64,000 bases of DNA, from the NCBI RefSeq assembly GCF_004798965.1, contig NZ_SDSD01000008.1, positions 62,001 through 126,000 on the forward strand, written 5' to 3'. Below the pieces are notes generated by a model. It ran no database searches, had not been told where the DNA came from, and worked only from the letters and a program-made list of their open reading frames with translations. Within the stretch, counting starts at the first letter, position 1. Each line of letters starts with the position of its first letter. A program made the position numbers and the translations under genes. This document shows positions 44,379-53,727 of the stretch, piece after piece. The stretch comes from Onishia niordana (GTDB lineage: Bacteria; Pseudomonadota; Gammaproteobacteria; Pseudomonadales; Halomonadaceae).

Positions 44379-44996
44379 CTAGTCGAGGACGACCAGACGA
44401 TTGGGCAGCTCGTCGCGCGTATGGGTAGCGGGTACCTCGCGTTTGAGGTGCTCTCCGCATGACTCGATGCATTCCACGAAGCCGCGTCCCGTCTCACCCT
44501 GGCGCACGCGACGGGTGAAGTCGGCGACGATGCCCTGCCAAGTGTCATCGCCGAGCCGCTCGGAGATGCCTCGGTCGACCAGGATTTCCACGTAGCGCTC
44601 GGCCTCCGAAACGAAGATCAGCACCCCGGTGCCTGCTTCGGTGTGGTGCAGGTTCTGCTCCAGAAACTGGCGGCGGGCCAGGTTCGAGGCGCGCCAGTGG
44701 CGAACCGCGCGGGGAATGAGCCGGGTGGTAATGGCAGGGTGCCGGCACACCAGCGCCGCCACCACGAAGGTGGCCCACTGAATGAGCAGCAGGCTGGTGG
44801 CGTCCCACCAGCCCGGAAAATAGTTGATTGCACCGGGGACTACCAGGGCCAGGATGCCGGCCCACAGCAGCGGGATATAGGCGTAATCATCGGCCCGGGC
44901 GGCCAGCACGGTGACCAGTTCAGCATCGGTCTCGCGCTCGATACGCTGGATCGTCTCGGCCACCTCAAGCTGTTCGCTGTCGCTCAGTAACGCCAT
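44379..44996 (-). CDS. TPM domain membrane protein
   Basis: A 205-residue TPM-fold protein (TLP18.3/Psb32/MOLO-1). Its N-terminus has the TPM start (IQRIERETDAELVTVLAARADDY) interrupted by two membrane segments (about 42-57 and 66-86), with the rest of the domain after them (GTGVLIFVSEAERYVEILVD, GISERLGDDTW). It ends the lemA-TPM-TPM operon, 27 bp after the neighbouring gene. Function is unsettled; TPM/LemA pairs are membrane associated. Confidence 0.85.
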   Translation of the reverse strand: MALLSDSEQLEVAETIQRIERETDAELVTVLAARADDYAYIPLLWAGILALVVPGAINYFPGWWDATSLLLIQWATFVVAALVCRHPAITTRLIPRAVRHWRASNLARRQFLEQNLHHTEAGTGVLIFVSEAERYVEILVDRGISERLGDDTWQGIVADFTRRVRQGETGRGFVECIESCGEHLKREVPATHTRDELPNRLVVLD

Positions 44997-45023
44997 GGGG
45001 TATCTGTACTCGCTTGAAAGGAT

Positions 45024-45773
45024 TTACCAGTCACCGGAGGCACCACCGCCCCCGAAACCACCACCACCGCCGCCGAAGCCTCCGCCACCGCCGAGACCTC
45101 CGCCGCCACCCTGGCCGCCCCGGCCTCCGAGCGCGGCACCAAGCAGCAGACCGCCCAGCAGTCCACGACCGCCGCGACCGCCACGCAGGAAGCCGGTCAT
45201 GACCAGCAGCAGGATGAAGAACAGCACTGACTTCGGCCCGTCCGGCGCCTGCCTGCCCTCTGCCGAGGCGGTATCAGCGGTGGCGAGCGGGTCACCCCCC
45301 AGGACCTGGATCATCGCCTGGGTGCCTTCGCGGATACCGCGGGCGAACTCTCCTTCCCGGAAGGCCGGCGTGATCACCTGGGTGATGATCACTGAAGACT
45401 GCGCATCGGTCAGGCGCCCTTCGAGCCCATAGCCGACCTCGATGCGCACCTTGCGCTCCTCTCGGGCCACGATCAGCAGCGCGCCATTGTCCTCGCCCTC
45501 CTGGCCGATGCCCCAGTGACGCCCCAGCTGATAGCCGTACTCCTCGATGGTGCGCCCCTGCAGGTTGGGCAGCGTGACCACTACCACCTGCTCGGTGGTG
45601 TCCTGCTCGTGCGCCGCCAGCATCTCGGCGAGGTTCGTTTCATCAGCGCTATCAAGCATCTCGGCCTGATCGACGACACGACCACTGAGCTCCGGGAATT
45701 CAGGCTGCTGTGCCTGGACGCCCAGCGCCACGAGCAGCAGCAGGACGACGGGCAGTTGCCGGAAGAGTCGCAT
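45024..45773 (-). CDS. TPM domain protein, YgcG family
   Basis: A 249-residue secreted or membrane protein. A signal peptide (LLLVALGVQAQ) precedes the TPM domain (about 28-150: VVVVTLPNLQGRTIEEYG, RHWGIGQEGEDNGALLIVA, VRIEVGYGLEG). One membrane segment (about 180-196) and a glycine-rich tail follow, the tail being almost pure Gly with spaced Phe. This layout is typical of YgcG-type proteins that accompany LemA. Its ATG overlaps the lemA stop. Confidence 0.9.
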   Translation of the reverse strand: MRLFRQLPVVLLLLVALGVQAQQPEFPELSGRVVDQAEMLDSADETNLAEMLAAHEQDTTEQVVVVTLPNLQGRTIEEYGYQLGRHWGIGQEGEDNGALLIVAREERKVRIEVGYGLEGRLTDAQSSVIITQVITPAFREGEFARGIREGTQAMIQVLGGDPLATADTASAEGRQAPDGPKSVLFFILLLVMTGFLRGGRGGRGLLGGLLLGAALGGRGGQGGGGGLGGGGGFGGGGGGFGGGGASGDW

Positions 45774-46390
45774 CAGAAGGACACCTCAGGCGCCTGATCG
45801 GCGTCGGTCGCCGTGGCCTCGAAGGTCTCGCGGATTTCCATCTCGCTGTACAGAACGCTGTGCCAGAGGCGCCCCGGGAAGGTGCGAATCTCGGTGTTGT
45901 AGCGCTCGACCGCGGCGATGAAGTCGCGACGTGCGACCGCGATACGATTCTCGGTGCCTTCAAGCTGGGACTGCAGCGCCAGGAAGTTCTGGTTGGACTT
46001 GAGATCCGGGTAGCGCTCCGAGACCGCCATCAGCCGGCTAAGTGCACTGGAGAGCTCACCCTGTGCCTGCTGGAACTGCTGCAGCTTCTCGGGGTTGTTG
46101 AGGATGCTCTCGTCGACCTGGATGGAGGTCGCCTTGGAGCGGGCTTCGATCACCGCAGTCAGCGTCTCCTGCTCTTGGCGGGCGTATCCCTTGACGGTCT
46201 CTACCAGATTGGGGATCAAGTCGGCTCGCCGCTGATACTGGTTTTCCACCTGCGACCAGGCTGACTTCACCTGCTCGTCATAGGTCGGCAGGTTATTCAC
46301 GCCGCAGCCCGATAGCAGCATGGCCACGAGCAACAAGAAGGCCGCACGCCAGGCGATGCGGTAGGGGGTCACCCCGAGTGTGGCTTGCAT
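45773..46390 (-). CDS. LemA family lipoprotein
   Basis: A 205-residue LemA-family protein. The N-terminus has a lipobox (AMLLSGC), then a helical bundle with family motifs NNLPTYDEQVKSAWSQVENQ, QRRADLIPNLVETVKGYA and FIAAVERYNTEIRTFPGRLW. LemA proteins are envelope helical bundles of unknown function and are commonly paired with TPM proteins as here. The start at 46390 gives a clean lipoprotein signal; a frame to 46441 lacks a ribosome site. Confidence 0.92.
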   Translation of the reverse strand: MQATLGVTPYRIAWRAAFLLLVAMLLSGCGVNNLPTYDEQVKSAWSQVENQYQRRADLIPNLVETVKGYARQEQETLTAVIEARSKATSIQVDESILNNPEKLQQFQQAQGELSSALSRLMAVSERYPDLKSNQNFLALQSQLEGTENRIAVARRDFIAAVERYNTEIRTFPGRLWHSVLYSEMEIRETFEATATDADQAPEVSF

Positions 46391-46471
46391 GATTGGTACG
46401 CTTCCCCGTCTGGTTGGCCGATGTCTGCTCTCACGGTACACGGTGGCGGCCGGCGCGAGAAGTCGAGGCCC

Positions 46472-46942
46472 TTAGTGAGTGCCCTGCAAGGGTATCAGCG
46501 GCTCCATCTCGAGGTGAGTCGTATAGCGTCGATGAGCCTCGCAATCCGTCATGATCGTGCAGCCGCCGCCGTCACTGACCTTCAGGTACCAGCGCCCCAC
46601 TGCCAGCACGCGGACCAGGCGGAAGTTCTCGCCTTCACCGCTGCGCCAGTCCCGCGCCACCACTTGTCCGTCGGCATTATAGAGCGTGGCGTTGGGGTCT
46701 AGCGTGAAGCCGCTGGCCGGCGTCTCGCTCTCGAGCCTCACCCGCGCCGGCACCGCAAGGCTGAACGCATAGACATCGACGCCCGGCCCCAACCAGCCGT
46801 CCTTCGGCTCACCGGGCACCAGTTCGATGGCCCGAGCTTCGCGCGAGACAGGCGTGGCGCAGCCCGCGAGCACGCCCATGAGCATCAGCCCCACAAGCGC
46901 GGGTACTGCGCGCCCTTGCCACCGCGCAAACGTCATACCCAT
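46472..46942 (-). CDS. Hypothetical lipoprotein
   Basis: A 156-residue lipoprotein with lipobox GVLAGC at about 23-28. The mature part is beta-rich (VDVYAFSLAVPARVRLESET, FTLDPNATLYNADGQVVARD, RWYLKVSDGGG), resembling PPC-type or pre-peptidase beta-sandwich modules (weak impression). GAGGAGG precedes the ATG at 46942. It lies 81 bp upstream of lemA on the same strand and may be co-transcribed with the TPM genes. Confidence 0.7.
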   Translation of the reverse strand: MGMTFARWQGRAVPALVGLMLMGVLAGCATPVSREARAIELVPGEPKDGWLGPGVDVYAFSLAVPARVRLESETPASGFTLDPNATLYNADGQVVARDWRSGEGENFRLVRVLAVGRWYLKVSDGGGCTIMTDCEAHRRYTTHLEMEPLIPLQGTH

Positions 46943-47124
46943 CGCGCCCTCCTCTCGACTCAATTCGCTTCACCTCAGTCTAGTTGATCGTGCCTGGCCG
47001 CTCGCACTTGGCATGGGCGACCCAAAGGCTGTCGTCTTATGTCAATTAAATGACGGCTTATGCGCACTTTATCTATCAAACATCACCGAGACTAAGGCCA
47101 TATTCCACAACGGAGCCGATGAGC

Positions 47125-48033
47125 ATGAACCGTAATGTCATCATGACCTGCGCCATCACTGGCGCCGGCGACACCGCCAACAAGAACCCCAATGTCCCGG
47201 TCACCCCCAAGCAGATCGCCGACGACTGCATCGCCGCCGCCAAGGCCGGCGCCAGCGTCGCCCATATTCACGTCCGCGATCCCGAAACCGGCGGCATCAG
47301 CCACTCCACCGAGCACTTCCGTGAGGTGATGGAGCGCGTCCGCGAGGCGGATACCGACATCGTCATGAACATCACCGCCGGCGGCGGCGGCGACTGGATT
47401 CCCGACGCCACCGATCCGACCCGCGGCGGCCCGGGCACCGACATCCAGACCCCGGCCGAGCGTCACGCGCCGGTTGGCGAGCTGCTGCCGGAACTGTGCA
47501 CCCTGGACTGCGGCAGCCTCAACTTCGGCGACATGGTCTACGTCAACACCGCCGACTGGCTGCGCGAGCATGCGCGCCTGGTGCAGGCCGCCGGCGTCAA
47601 GCCGGAGCTCGAGTGCTTCGACCTGGGCCACGTCTGGTTCGCCCGCCAGCTGCAGCAGGAAGGCCTGCTCGACGGCGACCCGCTGTTCCAGCTGTGCCTG
47701 GGCATTCCCTGGGGCGCCGAGGCAGATACCGAAACCATGCTGGCCATGCGCAACAAGCTGCCGGATACCGCCAACTGGGCGGCCTTCGGCATCGGCCGTC
47801 ACCAGATGCCGATGGTCGCCCAAGCGATGCTGCTCGGCGGCCACGTCCGCGTCGGCCTGGAAGACAACCTCTATCTCAGCAAGGGCGTGCCGGCCACCAA
47901 TGCAAGCCTGGTCGAGAAGGCTGCCGGCATCGTCGACAACCTCGGTGGGCGCGTCATGACCCCGGCCGAGACTCGCGCCCACCTCAAGCTGCGCGACCCC
48001 AAGACCGGTCAGATCGTGGGAGGTGAGGCATGA
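47125..48033 (+). CDS. cdhC: BKACE-family 3-dehydrocarnitine cleavage enzyme (CdhC-like)
   Basis: A 302-residue beta-keto acid cleavage enzyme (DUF849). In carnitine catabolism it exchanges acetyl-CoA with 3-dehydrocarnitine to give betainyl-CoA and acetoacetate. Motifs include [21 protein letters not shown] (zinc histidines), [10 protein letters not shown] and [12 protein letters not shown]. The assignment to carnitine rather than aminohexanoate rests on the carnitine dehydrogenase and thioesterase genes that follow with overlaps. The ATG at 47125 is 9 bases after GGAG; 47119 is an alternative. Confidence 0.9.
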   Translation: MNRNVIMTCAITGAGDTANKNPNVPVTPKQIADDCIAAAKAGASVAHIHVRDPETGGISHSTEHFREVMERVREADTDIVMNITAGGGGDWIPDATDPTRGGPGTDIQTPAERHAPVGELLPELCTLDCGSLNFGDMVYVNTADWLREHARLVQAAGVKPELECFDLGHVWFARQLQQEGLLDGDPLFQLCLGIPWGAEADTETMLAMRNKLPDTANWAAFGIGRHQMPMVAQAMLLGGHVRVGLEDNLYLSKGVPATNASLVEKAAGIVDNLGGRVMTPAETRAHLKLRDPKTGQIVGGEA

Positions 48034-49001
48034 GCCAGCAACCTTCCACGAAGAAACTAGCCGTCATCGGCACCGGCGTGATCGGCAACGGCTGGATCGC
48101 CCGGGCACTCGCCAACGGCTGGGACGTGGTCGCCTTCGACCCGGCCCCGGACGCCGAGACCCGCACCCGCGCCTTCGTCGCCAATGCCTGGGCCTCACTT
48201 GAAAAGGACGGCCTGGCCGACGGCGCCTCACCGGAGCGCCTGCGCTTCGCGCCGAGCCTCGAGGAGGCCGTCGTCGGCGCCGACCTGATCCAGGAGAACG
48301 TGCCCGAGCGTCTGCCGCTCAAGCAGGAGATCCTGGCCGCCATCGACGCTGCCGCCGATGCGCAGGTGGTGATTGGCTCTTCTACCTCCGGCTTCAAACC
48401 GACCGATCTGCAGAAGGACTGCCAGAAGGCGCCCGGCCGCGTGATCGTCGCCCACCCCTTCAACCCCGTCTATCTGTTACCGCTGGTCGAGCTGGTCGGT
48501 GGCGAGCACACCACCGAGGCGCTGCTGGAAGGGGCCCGCGAGGACTATCAGCGCCTGGCCATGCGCCCGCTGATCGTGCGTCGCGAGATCGAGGGGCACA
48601 TCGCCGACCGCCTGATGGAGGCGCTATGGCGCGAGGCCCTGCACCTGGTCAACGATGGCGTCGCCACCACCGAGGAGATCGACGCCGCCGTGGTCTACGG
48701 CTGTGGCCTGCGCTGGTCGCTGATGGGCACCTTCCTGACCTTCCACCTGGCCGGAGGCGAGCCGGGCATGCGCCACATGCTCGAGCAGTTCGGCCCGGCG
48801 CTGAAGCTGCCCTGGACCAAGCTCGAGGCCCCGGAGCTCACCGATGAGCTGATCGACAAGGTCGTGGAAGGCTGCGAGTTCCAGGCCGCCGGTCGCCCGG
48901 TCGCCGAGCTGGACCGTCGTCGCGACGACTTCCTGGTCGAGCTGCTGGCCCTGACCCGCAAGTACTGGCCGGAGGCCGAAGGCCTCGAGGGGCGCATCTG
49001 A
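48030..49001 (+). CDS. cdhA: L-carnitine 3-dehydrogenase
   Basis: A 323-residue enzyme of the 3-hydroxyacyl-CoA dehydrogenase-like family that oxidises L-carnitine to 3-dehydrocarnitine with NAD+. The Rossmann motif is [10 protein letters not shown] with acidic FDPAPDAE after the second strand, consistent with [35 protein letters not shown] and [15 protein letters not shown] follow the family. It overlaps cdhC (ATGA) and cdhB (TGATG), so the three are one translational unit. Confidence 0.93.
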   Translation: MSQQPSTKKLAVIGTGVIGNGWIARALANGWDVVAFDPAPDAETRTRAFVANAWASLEKDGLADGASPERLRFAPSLEEAVVGADLIQENVPERLPLKQEILAAIDAAADAQVVIGSSTSGFKPTDLQKDCQKAPGRVIVAHPFNPVYLLPLVELVGGEHTTEALLEGAREDYQRLAMRPLIVRREIEGHIADRLMEALWREALHLVNDGVATTEEIDAAVVYGCGLRWSLMGTFLTFHLAGGEPGMRHMLEQFGPALKLPWTKLEAPELTDELIDKVVEGCEFQAAGRPVAELDRRRDDFLVELLALTRKYWPEAEGLEGRI

Positions 49002-49468
49002 TGCGGCTGCTCAAGCTCACGGTGCCCCACGAATGGGTTGACTACAACGGCCACATGAACGACGCCGAGTACGCGCGCGCCTTCTCGCTGGGCGTCGAGG
49101 CGCTGATGGCCCACATCGGGCTGGATGCCGCGGGTCGCCAGGCCCACGACCTGACCGTCTACACCCTGGAGACCCACCTCTGCTATCGGGCCGAGGCGCA
49201 CGAAGGCCAGACGCTCAGTGTCGAGGTGCTGCTGCTGGATCATGACGCCAAGCGCCAGCATGTGCTGTTCACGCTGACCGACGCCGAGGGCAACACCATC
49301 GCCACCAGTGAGCAGATGCTGATGGCGATGAGCATCAGTGGCGGTCGCCCGACCCCCTGCCCGGACGCGGTCGCCGAGCGCATCGCGGCGCTGCCGCAGC
49401 CGACCAGTGCAGAGGAATGGCCCAAGGCCGCCGGCCGCCGCATTGGCCTGCCGCCGGCCAAGCGCTGA
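49001..49468 (+). CDS. cdhB: Betainyl-CoA thioesterase
   Basis: A 155-residue hot-dog-fold (4HBT) thioesterase. The active-site Asp is in VPHEWVDYNGHMNDAEYA, and a long helix follows. Context after cdhC and cdhA points to hydrolysis of betainyl-CoA to glycine betaine and CoA, the third step of the carnitine route in Pseudomonas aeruginosa (PA5385 type). It begins in the last codon of cdhA. Confidence 0.9.
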   Translation: MRLLKLTVPHEWVDYNGHMNDAEYARAFSLGVEALMAHIGLDAAGRQAHDLTVYTLETHLCYRAEAHEGQTLSVEVLLLDHDAKRQHVLFTLTDAEGNTIATSEQMLMAMSISGGRPTPCPDAVAERIAALPQPTSAEEWPKAAGRRIGLPPAKR

Positions 49469-49567
49469 CGCTGCCTGCAGAGGAACCCAAACGTCAACAT
49501 GCCGCCCGGCTCTCGTCGGGCGGTTTCGGGATCACCGGCCCGACGACCGGCTCAAGAGGATTACGCT

Positions 49568-51244
49568 ATCGCTACTTCGACTCCCCCCTCACCCTCGCGC
49601 CGGGACAGCCATGAGGTCGAGACCTCGACCGACTATATGGTCACCGAGCTGTCCCAGGGCGGCTTCTTCCGCGGCATGCACAAGGGCATGACCATCACCG
49701 CCTCGCTGATGGTGCTGGCCTTCGTCCTGTTCACCGCCGTGATGCCCGATTTCGCCAGCGGCCTGTTCGGTACCACCCGCACCTGGATCGAGACCACCTT
49801 CAGCCGCTACTACCTGATCACCGTGGTGATACTGCTGGCGGTCTGCGGCTATGTCGTCATCAGCCGCCATGGCAGCGTGCGCCTGGGCCCCGACGACAGC
49901 CGCCCCGACTTCAGCAACTTCGCCTGGTTCTCGATGCTGTTCTCGGCCGGCATCGGCATCGGCATCCTGTTCTTCGGCGTCGCCGAGCCGGTCTTCTACT
50001 TCGACAATACCGGCGCCTTCGGCTACCCGAACAACCCCCACGCCGACATGGCCGGCGCCACCGCCATGAACCATGAGCGGGCCATCGACGCCCTGCGGGT
50101 ATCGGTCTTCCACTGGGGCCTGCACGGCTGGGCGATCTACGTGATCGTCGGCATGTCGCTGGCCTACTTCGCCTACCGCAAGGGCCTGCCACTGGCGCTG
50201 CGCTCGGCGCTCTATCCCTTCATCGGCGAACGCATCTTCGGCCCCATCGGCCATACCGTGGATATCCTCGGCGTGCTCGGCTGCGTGTTCGGCGTCGCCA
50301 CCTCGCTGGGGCTCGGCGTCAGCCAGATGGCCGTGGGCCTGGAGCGCCTGGTCGGCACCGACCCGGGGCTCAATACCCAGCTGGTGCTGATCGCCATGAT
50401 CTCGCTGGTGTCGGTCCTCTCGGCAGTCTCCGGTGTCCAGCGGGGCATCAAGATCATCTCGGAGATGAACATCTGGATCTCGGTGGCCGTGGTCGGCACC
50501 TTCCTGATCGGTGGCCCGACCCTGTGGCTGGTGGGCGCCTTCGGCGAGACCGTGGTGGACTATGCCCTCAACTTCATCCCCATGGGCCTGTGGTTCGCGG
50601 AAGATGAAGGCACGGCGCAGTGGCAGCAGGGCTGGACCATTTTCTACTGGGGCTGGTGGCTGGCCTGGGCGCCGTTCGTCGGCATCTTCATCGCCCGCAT
50701 CTCCCGCGGCCGCACCCTGCGCGAGTTCGTGCTCGGCGTGCTGCTGGTGCCGACGATGATCATCTTCGTCTGGCTGATCATCTTCGGCGGCAACGCCCTC
50801 CATCAGGAACTGACCGCTGCGGGCGGGCCGGGCAGTGCCGGCATCACCGAGCTGGTCAATGCCTGGAACCTGCCGGCCGCGCTGTTCGCCACCGCCGACG
50901 GCATTGCCGGCACCGGTACCTTCGGCTGGACGCTATCGGCGCTGATGGTCTTCCTGCTGATGAGCTGGTTCGTGACCTCCTCGGATTCCGGCACCCTGGT
51001 GCTGACCACCATCCTGTCGCTGGGCAACGAGGAACCGCCGAAGCGCTTCCGGATCTTCTGGGGCACGGCGATCGGCCTGGTGGCCGCCGTCTTGCTGGTG
51101 GCCGGGGGCCTCAAGGCGCTGCAGACCGCGCTGATCGCCGCGGCCCTGCCGCTGAGCGTGGTGATCCTGGTGATGACCGCCGGCGTGCTGGTCTCGTTGT
51201 TCCGGGAATCCCGTAAACGTCGACAGGCGGTCGAGGCGTCCTGA
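49568..51244 (+). CDS. BCCT family betaine/carnitine/choline transporter
   Basis: A transporter of about 558 residues with 12 predicted membrane segments, taking up trimethylammonium compounds with Na+ or H+. The BCCT signature is WTIFYWGWWLAWAPFVG, and MLFSAGIGIGILFFGVAEP and MNHERAIDALRVSVFHWG match transmembrane segments 3 to 4. No ATG or GTG fits the ribosome site: AAGAGGA sits 7 bases before an ATC codon at 49568 (then Ala-Thr-Ser-Thr), while an ATG at 49499 is poorly spaced and one at 49637 has none. I take ATC as the start. Position after cdhCAB suggests carnitine. Confidence 0.88.
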   Translation: MATSTPPSPSRRDSHEVETSTDYMVTELSQGGFFRGMHKGMTITASLMVLAFVLFTAVMPDFASGLFGTTRTWIETTFSRYYLITVVILLAVCGYVVISRHGSVRLGPDDSRPDFSNFAWFSMLFSAGIGIGILFFGVAEPVFYFDNTGAFGYPNNPHADMAGATAMNHERAIDALRVSVFHWGLHGWAIYVIVGMSLAYFAYRKGLPLALRSALYPFIGERIFGPIGHTVDILGVLGCVFGVATSLGLGVSQMAVGLERLVGTDPGLNTQLVLIAMISLVSVLSAVSGVQRGIKIISEMNIWISVAVVGTFLIGGPTLWLVGAFGETVVDYALNFIPMGLWFAEDEGTAQWQQGWTIFYWGWWLAWAPFVGIFIARISRGRTLREFVLGVLLVPTMIIFVWLIIFGGNALHQELTAAGGPGSAGITELVNAWNLPAALFATADGIAGTGTFGWTLSALMVFLLMSWFVTSSDSGTLVLTTILSLGNEEPPKRFRIFWGTAIGLVAAVLLVAGGLKALQTALIAAALPLSVVILVMTAGVLVSLFRESRKRRQAVEAS

Positions 51245-51259
51245 CGCCTTAGTCGCCCC

Positions 51260-51300
51260 GGCCGAGGCGGCGACGCGGATGTCGTCGCCTCGGCCTTTCC
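51260..51300 (+). terminator. Terminator after the BCCT gene
   Basis: A 15-bp stem GGCCGAGGCGGCGAC / GTCGTCGCCTCGGCC with one mismatch and loop gcggat, followed by a short T-rich stretch. Confidence 0.8.
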
Positions 51301-51374
51301 TCCCCTCTGTGGCGTCGCCTCCCCATTGCGGTACACTCGTCGGCACTTCGAGCGCCCAGGCGAACTCCTCCTCC

Positions 51375-52409
51375 ATGCGACTGACCCCCAACGTGCCCAG
51401 CCCCGAGCGTATCGGCTTCCTGCTGTTGCCGCGCTTCGCCATGGTGGCCTTCTTCTCGGCCATCGAACCGCTGCGTATCGCCAACCGCATCAGCGGCCGT
51501 ACGCTCTTCGAGTGGGACGTCATCAGCCGCAACGGCGGTCCGGTGACGGCCTCCAACGCCATGGCGCTCGACGCCGATCATGGCATCGAGGATGCCCCGC
51601 TGACGCCGAGCCTGGCGGTCTGCTCAAGCTTCGCCCCCGATGATGCCATCGATGACGCCCTGCTCGCCTGGCTGCGCGAGCGCGCCACCGCGGGCTGCGT
51701 GCTCGGCGGCATGGATACCGGCTGCGTGGTGCTGGCTGCCGCCGGCCTGCTCGATGAGCAGACCGTGACCCTGCACTGGGAGTCGCTGTCCGAGTTTCAG
51801 GCCCGCTTCCCGCGAGTCGATGCCGTGGAATCCCTCTACGAGGTGACGCCCGAGGGCTTCTCCTGTGCCGGCGGCAGCTCGGCCATCGACATGAGCCTCG
51901 ACCTGATCCGCCGCCGCCACGGCGACGACCTCGCCGAGCGAGTCCGCCACCAGCTGCTCCACGATCAAGGACGCCGGCCGGCCAGCCGCCAGCGCGAACC
52001 GCTCATGCCCGAAGACCCGCTGCTGACCCGCGCCATCGCCCTGATGGAGGCCAACCTCGAGACGCCGCTCGGCATCGGGGATCTCGCCGAGGCGCTTGAC
52101 CTCTCGTGGCGGCGGCTGGAACGGCTCTTCGTGCGCCAGCTAGGCACCTCGCCACAGCGTACCTATATGGCGCGCCGTCTGGATCATGCCCACCGGCTGC
52201 TGCGAGAAACCCGCCACAGCGTCATGGAGGTCGCGCTGGCCTGCGGCTTCGGCTCGGCCTCGAGCTTCACCCGCGCCTTTCGCCGCCATCACGGCCTGAC
52301 GCCCAGCGAGCTGCGCAGGCGGCCATCGGCTGCTGCTACTGGTCCGTTCTCGAATCACGAACTGTCGAGCCACGAACTGTCGAGTCGCGAACCGTCGAAT
52401 CGTGCATAG
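51375..52409 (+). CDS. cdhR: GlxA-type AraC regulator, CdhR-like
   Basis: A 344-residue regulator with an N-terminal DJ-1/PfpI-like glutamine amidotransferase domain (about 10-180) and a C-terminal AraC helix-turn-helix pair (about 215-320: IGDLAEALDLSWRRLERLF, VMEVALACGFGSASSFTRAF). This layout is shared by GbdR, CdhR and ArgR of Pseudomonas. Position after the carnitine genes suggests activation by carnitine. The start at 51375 follows a stretch without a good ribosome site. Its last residues are encoded by a 15-bp tandem repeat. Confidence 0.85.
   Translation: MRLTPNVPSPERIGFLLLPRFAMVAFFSAIEPLRIANRISGRTLFEWDVISRNGGPVTASNAMALDADHGIEDAPLTPSLAVCSSFAPDDAIDDALLAWLRERATAGCVLGGMDTGCVVLAAAGLLDEQTVTLHWESLSEFQARFPRVDAVESLYEVTPEGFSCAGGSSAIDMSLDLIRRRHGDDLAERVRHQLLHDQGRRPASRQREPLMPEDPLLTRAIALMEANLETPLGIGDLAEALDLSWRRLERLFVRQLGTSPQRTYMARRLDHAHRLLRETRHSVMEVALACGFGSASSFTRAFRRHHGLTPSELRRRPSAAATGPFSNHELSSHELSSREPSNRA
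52351..52395 (+). repeat. 15-bp tandem repeat (x3) at the end of the CdhR-like gene
   Basis: Three copies of cgaatcacgaactgt with few differences, plus a partial copy, encode HELSS-type repeats at the C-terminus. Confidence 0.92.
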
Positions 52410-52488
52410 TCGGCGTCGAATCCAGACGCTCCCTCTGCCGCCTGCCTTGGCATCCTAGCGACCATCCACTCGCTGCCGAGGAAGCCCC

Positions 52489-53721
52489 ATGACAGACCTG
52501 CCGATCACCCCCGATTACGACGCCTGGCCCATCGACGTCGCCCTCGACGCCGTATCTTTCTCGCCGCGCCTCTTGACCGTGCACTGGCAGGACGGCCGCG
52601 TCAGCCGCTATCACAGCATCTGGCTGCGCGAGAACGCCGCCGACGACACCACCATCAACCCGGCGACCCGCGAGCGCATCCTGGACCTTTCCAGCCTGCC
52701 GGCCTGGCCGGAGATCGCGGCCGCCGAGATCGACGCCGCCGGCGCGCTCTGCGTGACCTTCGCCCCGGAGGACCGTCGCCTGCGCTTCCATCCCGGCTGG
52801 CTGCGCGCCAACGACTATGACAACCACAATGACAACGCCAGCGACCCCGAGGCGCCGCTGGTGCCGGTGACGACCTGGCAGGGCGGCCCGGACTCAGGCC
52901 CCGACACCCTCGATGCCACGGGCCTACTCGACACCGCGCCCGACGGCGAGGCGGAAGAGGCGATCCTCGCCCCGGCACTCAAGAGCGTGCTCGGCAAGGG
53001 CCTGGTGCGGCTGCGCGGCCTGCCCATCGCGCCTGGCTCGCTCGCGGCCATCGCCCGGCGCATAGGTCCGGTGAGGCCCACCAACTTCGGTGAGCTGTTC
53101 GACGTCAAGGCCAAGCCGGACCCGGACTCCAACGCCTATACGTCGATCGCACTGCCGCCCCACGTCGACTTGCCGACCCGCGAGTACCACCCCGGCCTGC
53201 AGATGCTGCACTGCCTGGAAAACAGCGTGGCAGGCGGCCAGGCGGTGATGCTTGACGGATTCGCCATCGCCGAGGCGCTGCGCGACCACTATCCACAGGC
53301 CTTCGCGACGCTGATCCGCGTGCGCTGGCGCTACGCCAACACCGCCAAGATCACCGACTATGTCTGGCACGAACCGATGATCCGCCTCGACGCCCGAGGC
53401 GAGCTTTTGGAGGTGCGCATCGCCGACTTCCTCCGCGGCCCGCTGGATGCCCCCTTCGAGGACATCGAGCCGGCCTATGAAGCGCTGATGACCCTGCAGC
53501 AGCTGCTGCGCGACCCGGCCTTCGCGATCCGCTTCACCTATCGTCCCGGCGACCTGGTGATCTTCGACAACCGTCGCCTGCTGCACGCCCGGGACGCCTT
53601 CGAGGGCCAGAGCGGCCATCGCTGGCTGCAGGGCTGCTACATGGAGCGCGACGAGATCCGCTCCCGCTACCGCATGATCCAGCGCGCCCGTCGGCGCCGC
53701 CAGATCACCGCGGAGACCTGA
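52489..53721 (+). CDS. Gamma-butyrobetaine dioxygenase (GBBH)
   Basis: A 410-residue Fe(II)/2-oxoglutarate oxygenase. An N-terminal GBBH-like domain (DUF971, about 18-105: HSIWLRENAADDTTINP) is followed by a TauD-type catalytic domain (about 165-400). Metal ligands are seen in HVDLPTREYHPG (His-x-Asp) and the distal His in FDNRRLLHARDAF. The segments around them closely follow the Pseudomonas sp. AK-1 enzyme as I remember it. It converts gamma-butyrobetaine to L-carnitine, feeding the cdh genes upstream. It lies 79 bp after the CdhR-like gene on the same strand. Confidence 0.87.
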   Translation: MTDLPITPDYDAWPIDVALDAVSFSPRLLTVHWQDGRVSRYHSIWLRENAADDTTINPATRERILDLSSLPAWPEIAAAEIDAAGALCVTFAPEDRRLRFHPGWLRANDYDNHNDNASDPEAPLVPVTTWQGGPDSGPDTLDATGLLDTAPDGEAEEAILAPALKSVLGKGLVRLRGLPIAPGSLAAIARRIGPVRPTNFGELFDVKAKPDPDSNAYTSIALPPHVDLPTREYHPGLQMLHCLENSVAGGQAVMLDGFAIAEALRDHYPQAFATLIRVRWRYANTAKITDYVWHEPMIRLDARGELLEVRIADFLRGPLDAPFEDIEPAYEALMTLQQLLRDPAFAIRFTYRPGDLVIFDNRRLLHARDAFEGQSGHRWLQGCYMERDEIRSRYRMIQRARRRRQITAET

Positions 53722-53727
53722 GGCGGC

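Noticed and set aside
49589..50803. Open frame antisense to the BCCT transporter
   Set aside because: Asp/His/Gly-rich translation from a shadow frame; the sense strand has the BCCT signature.
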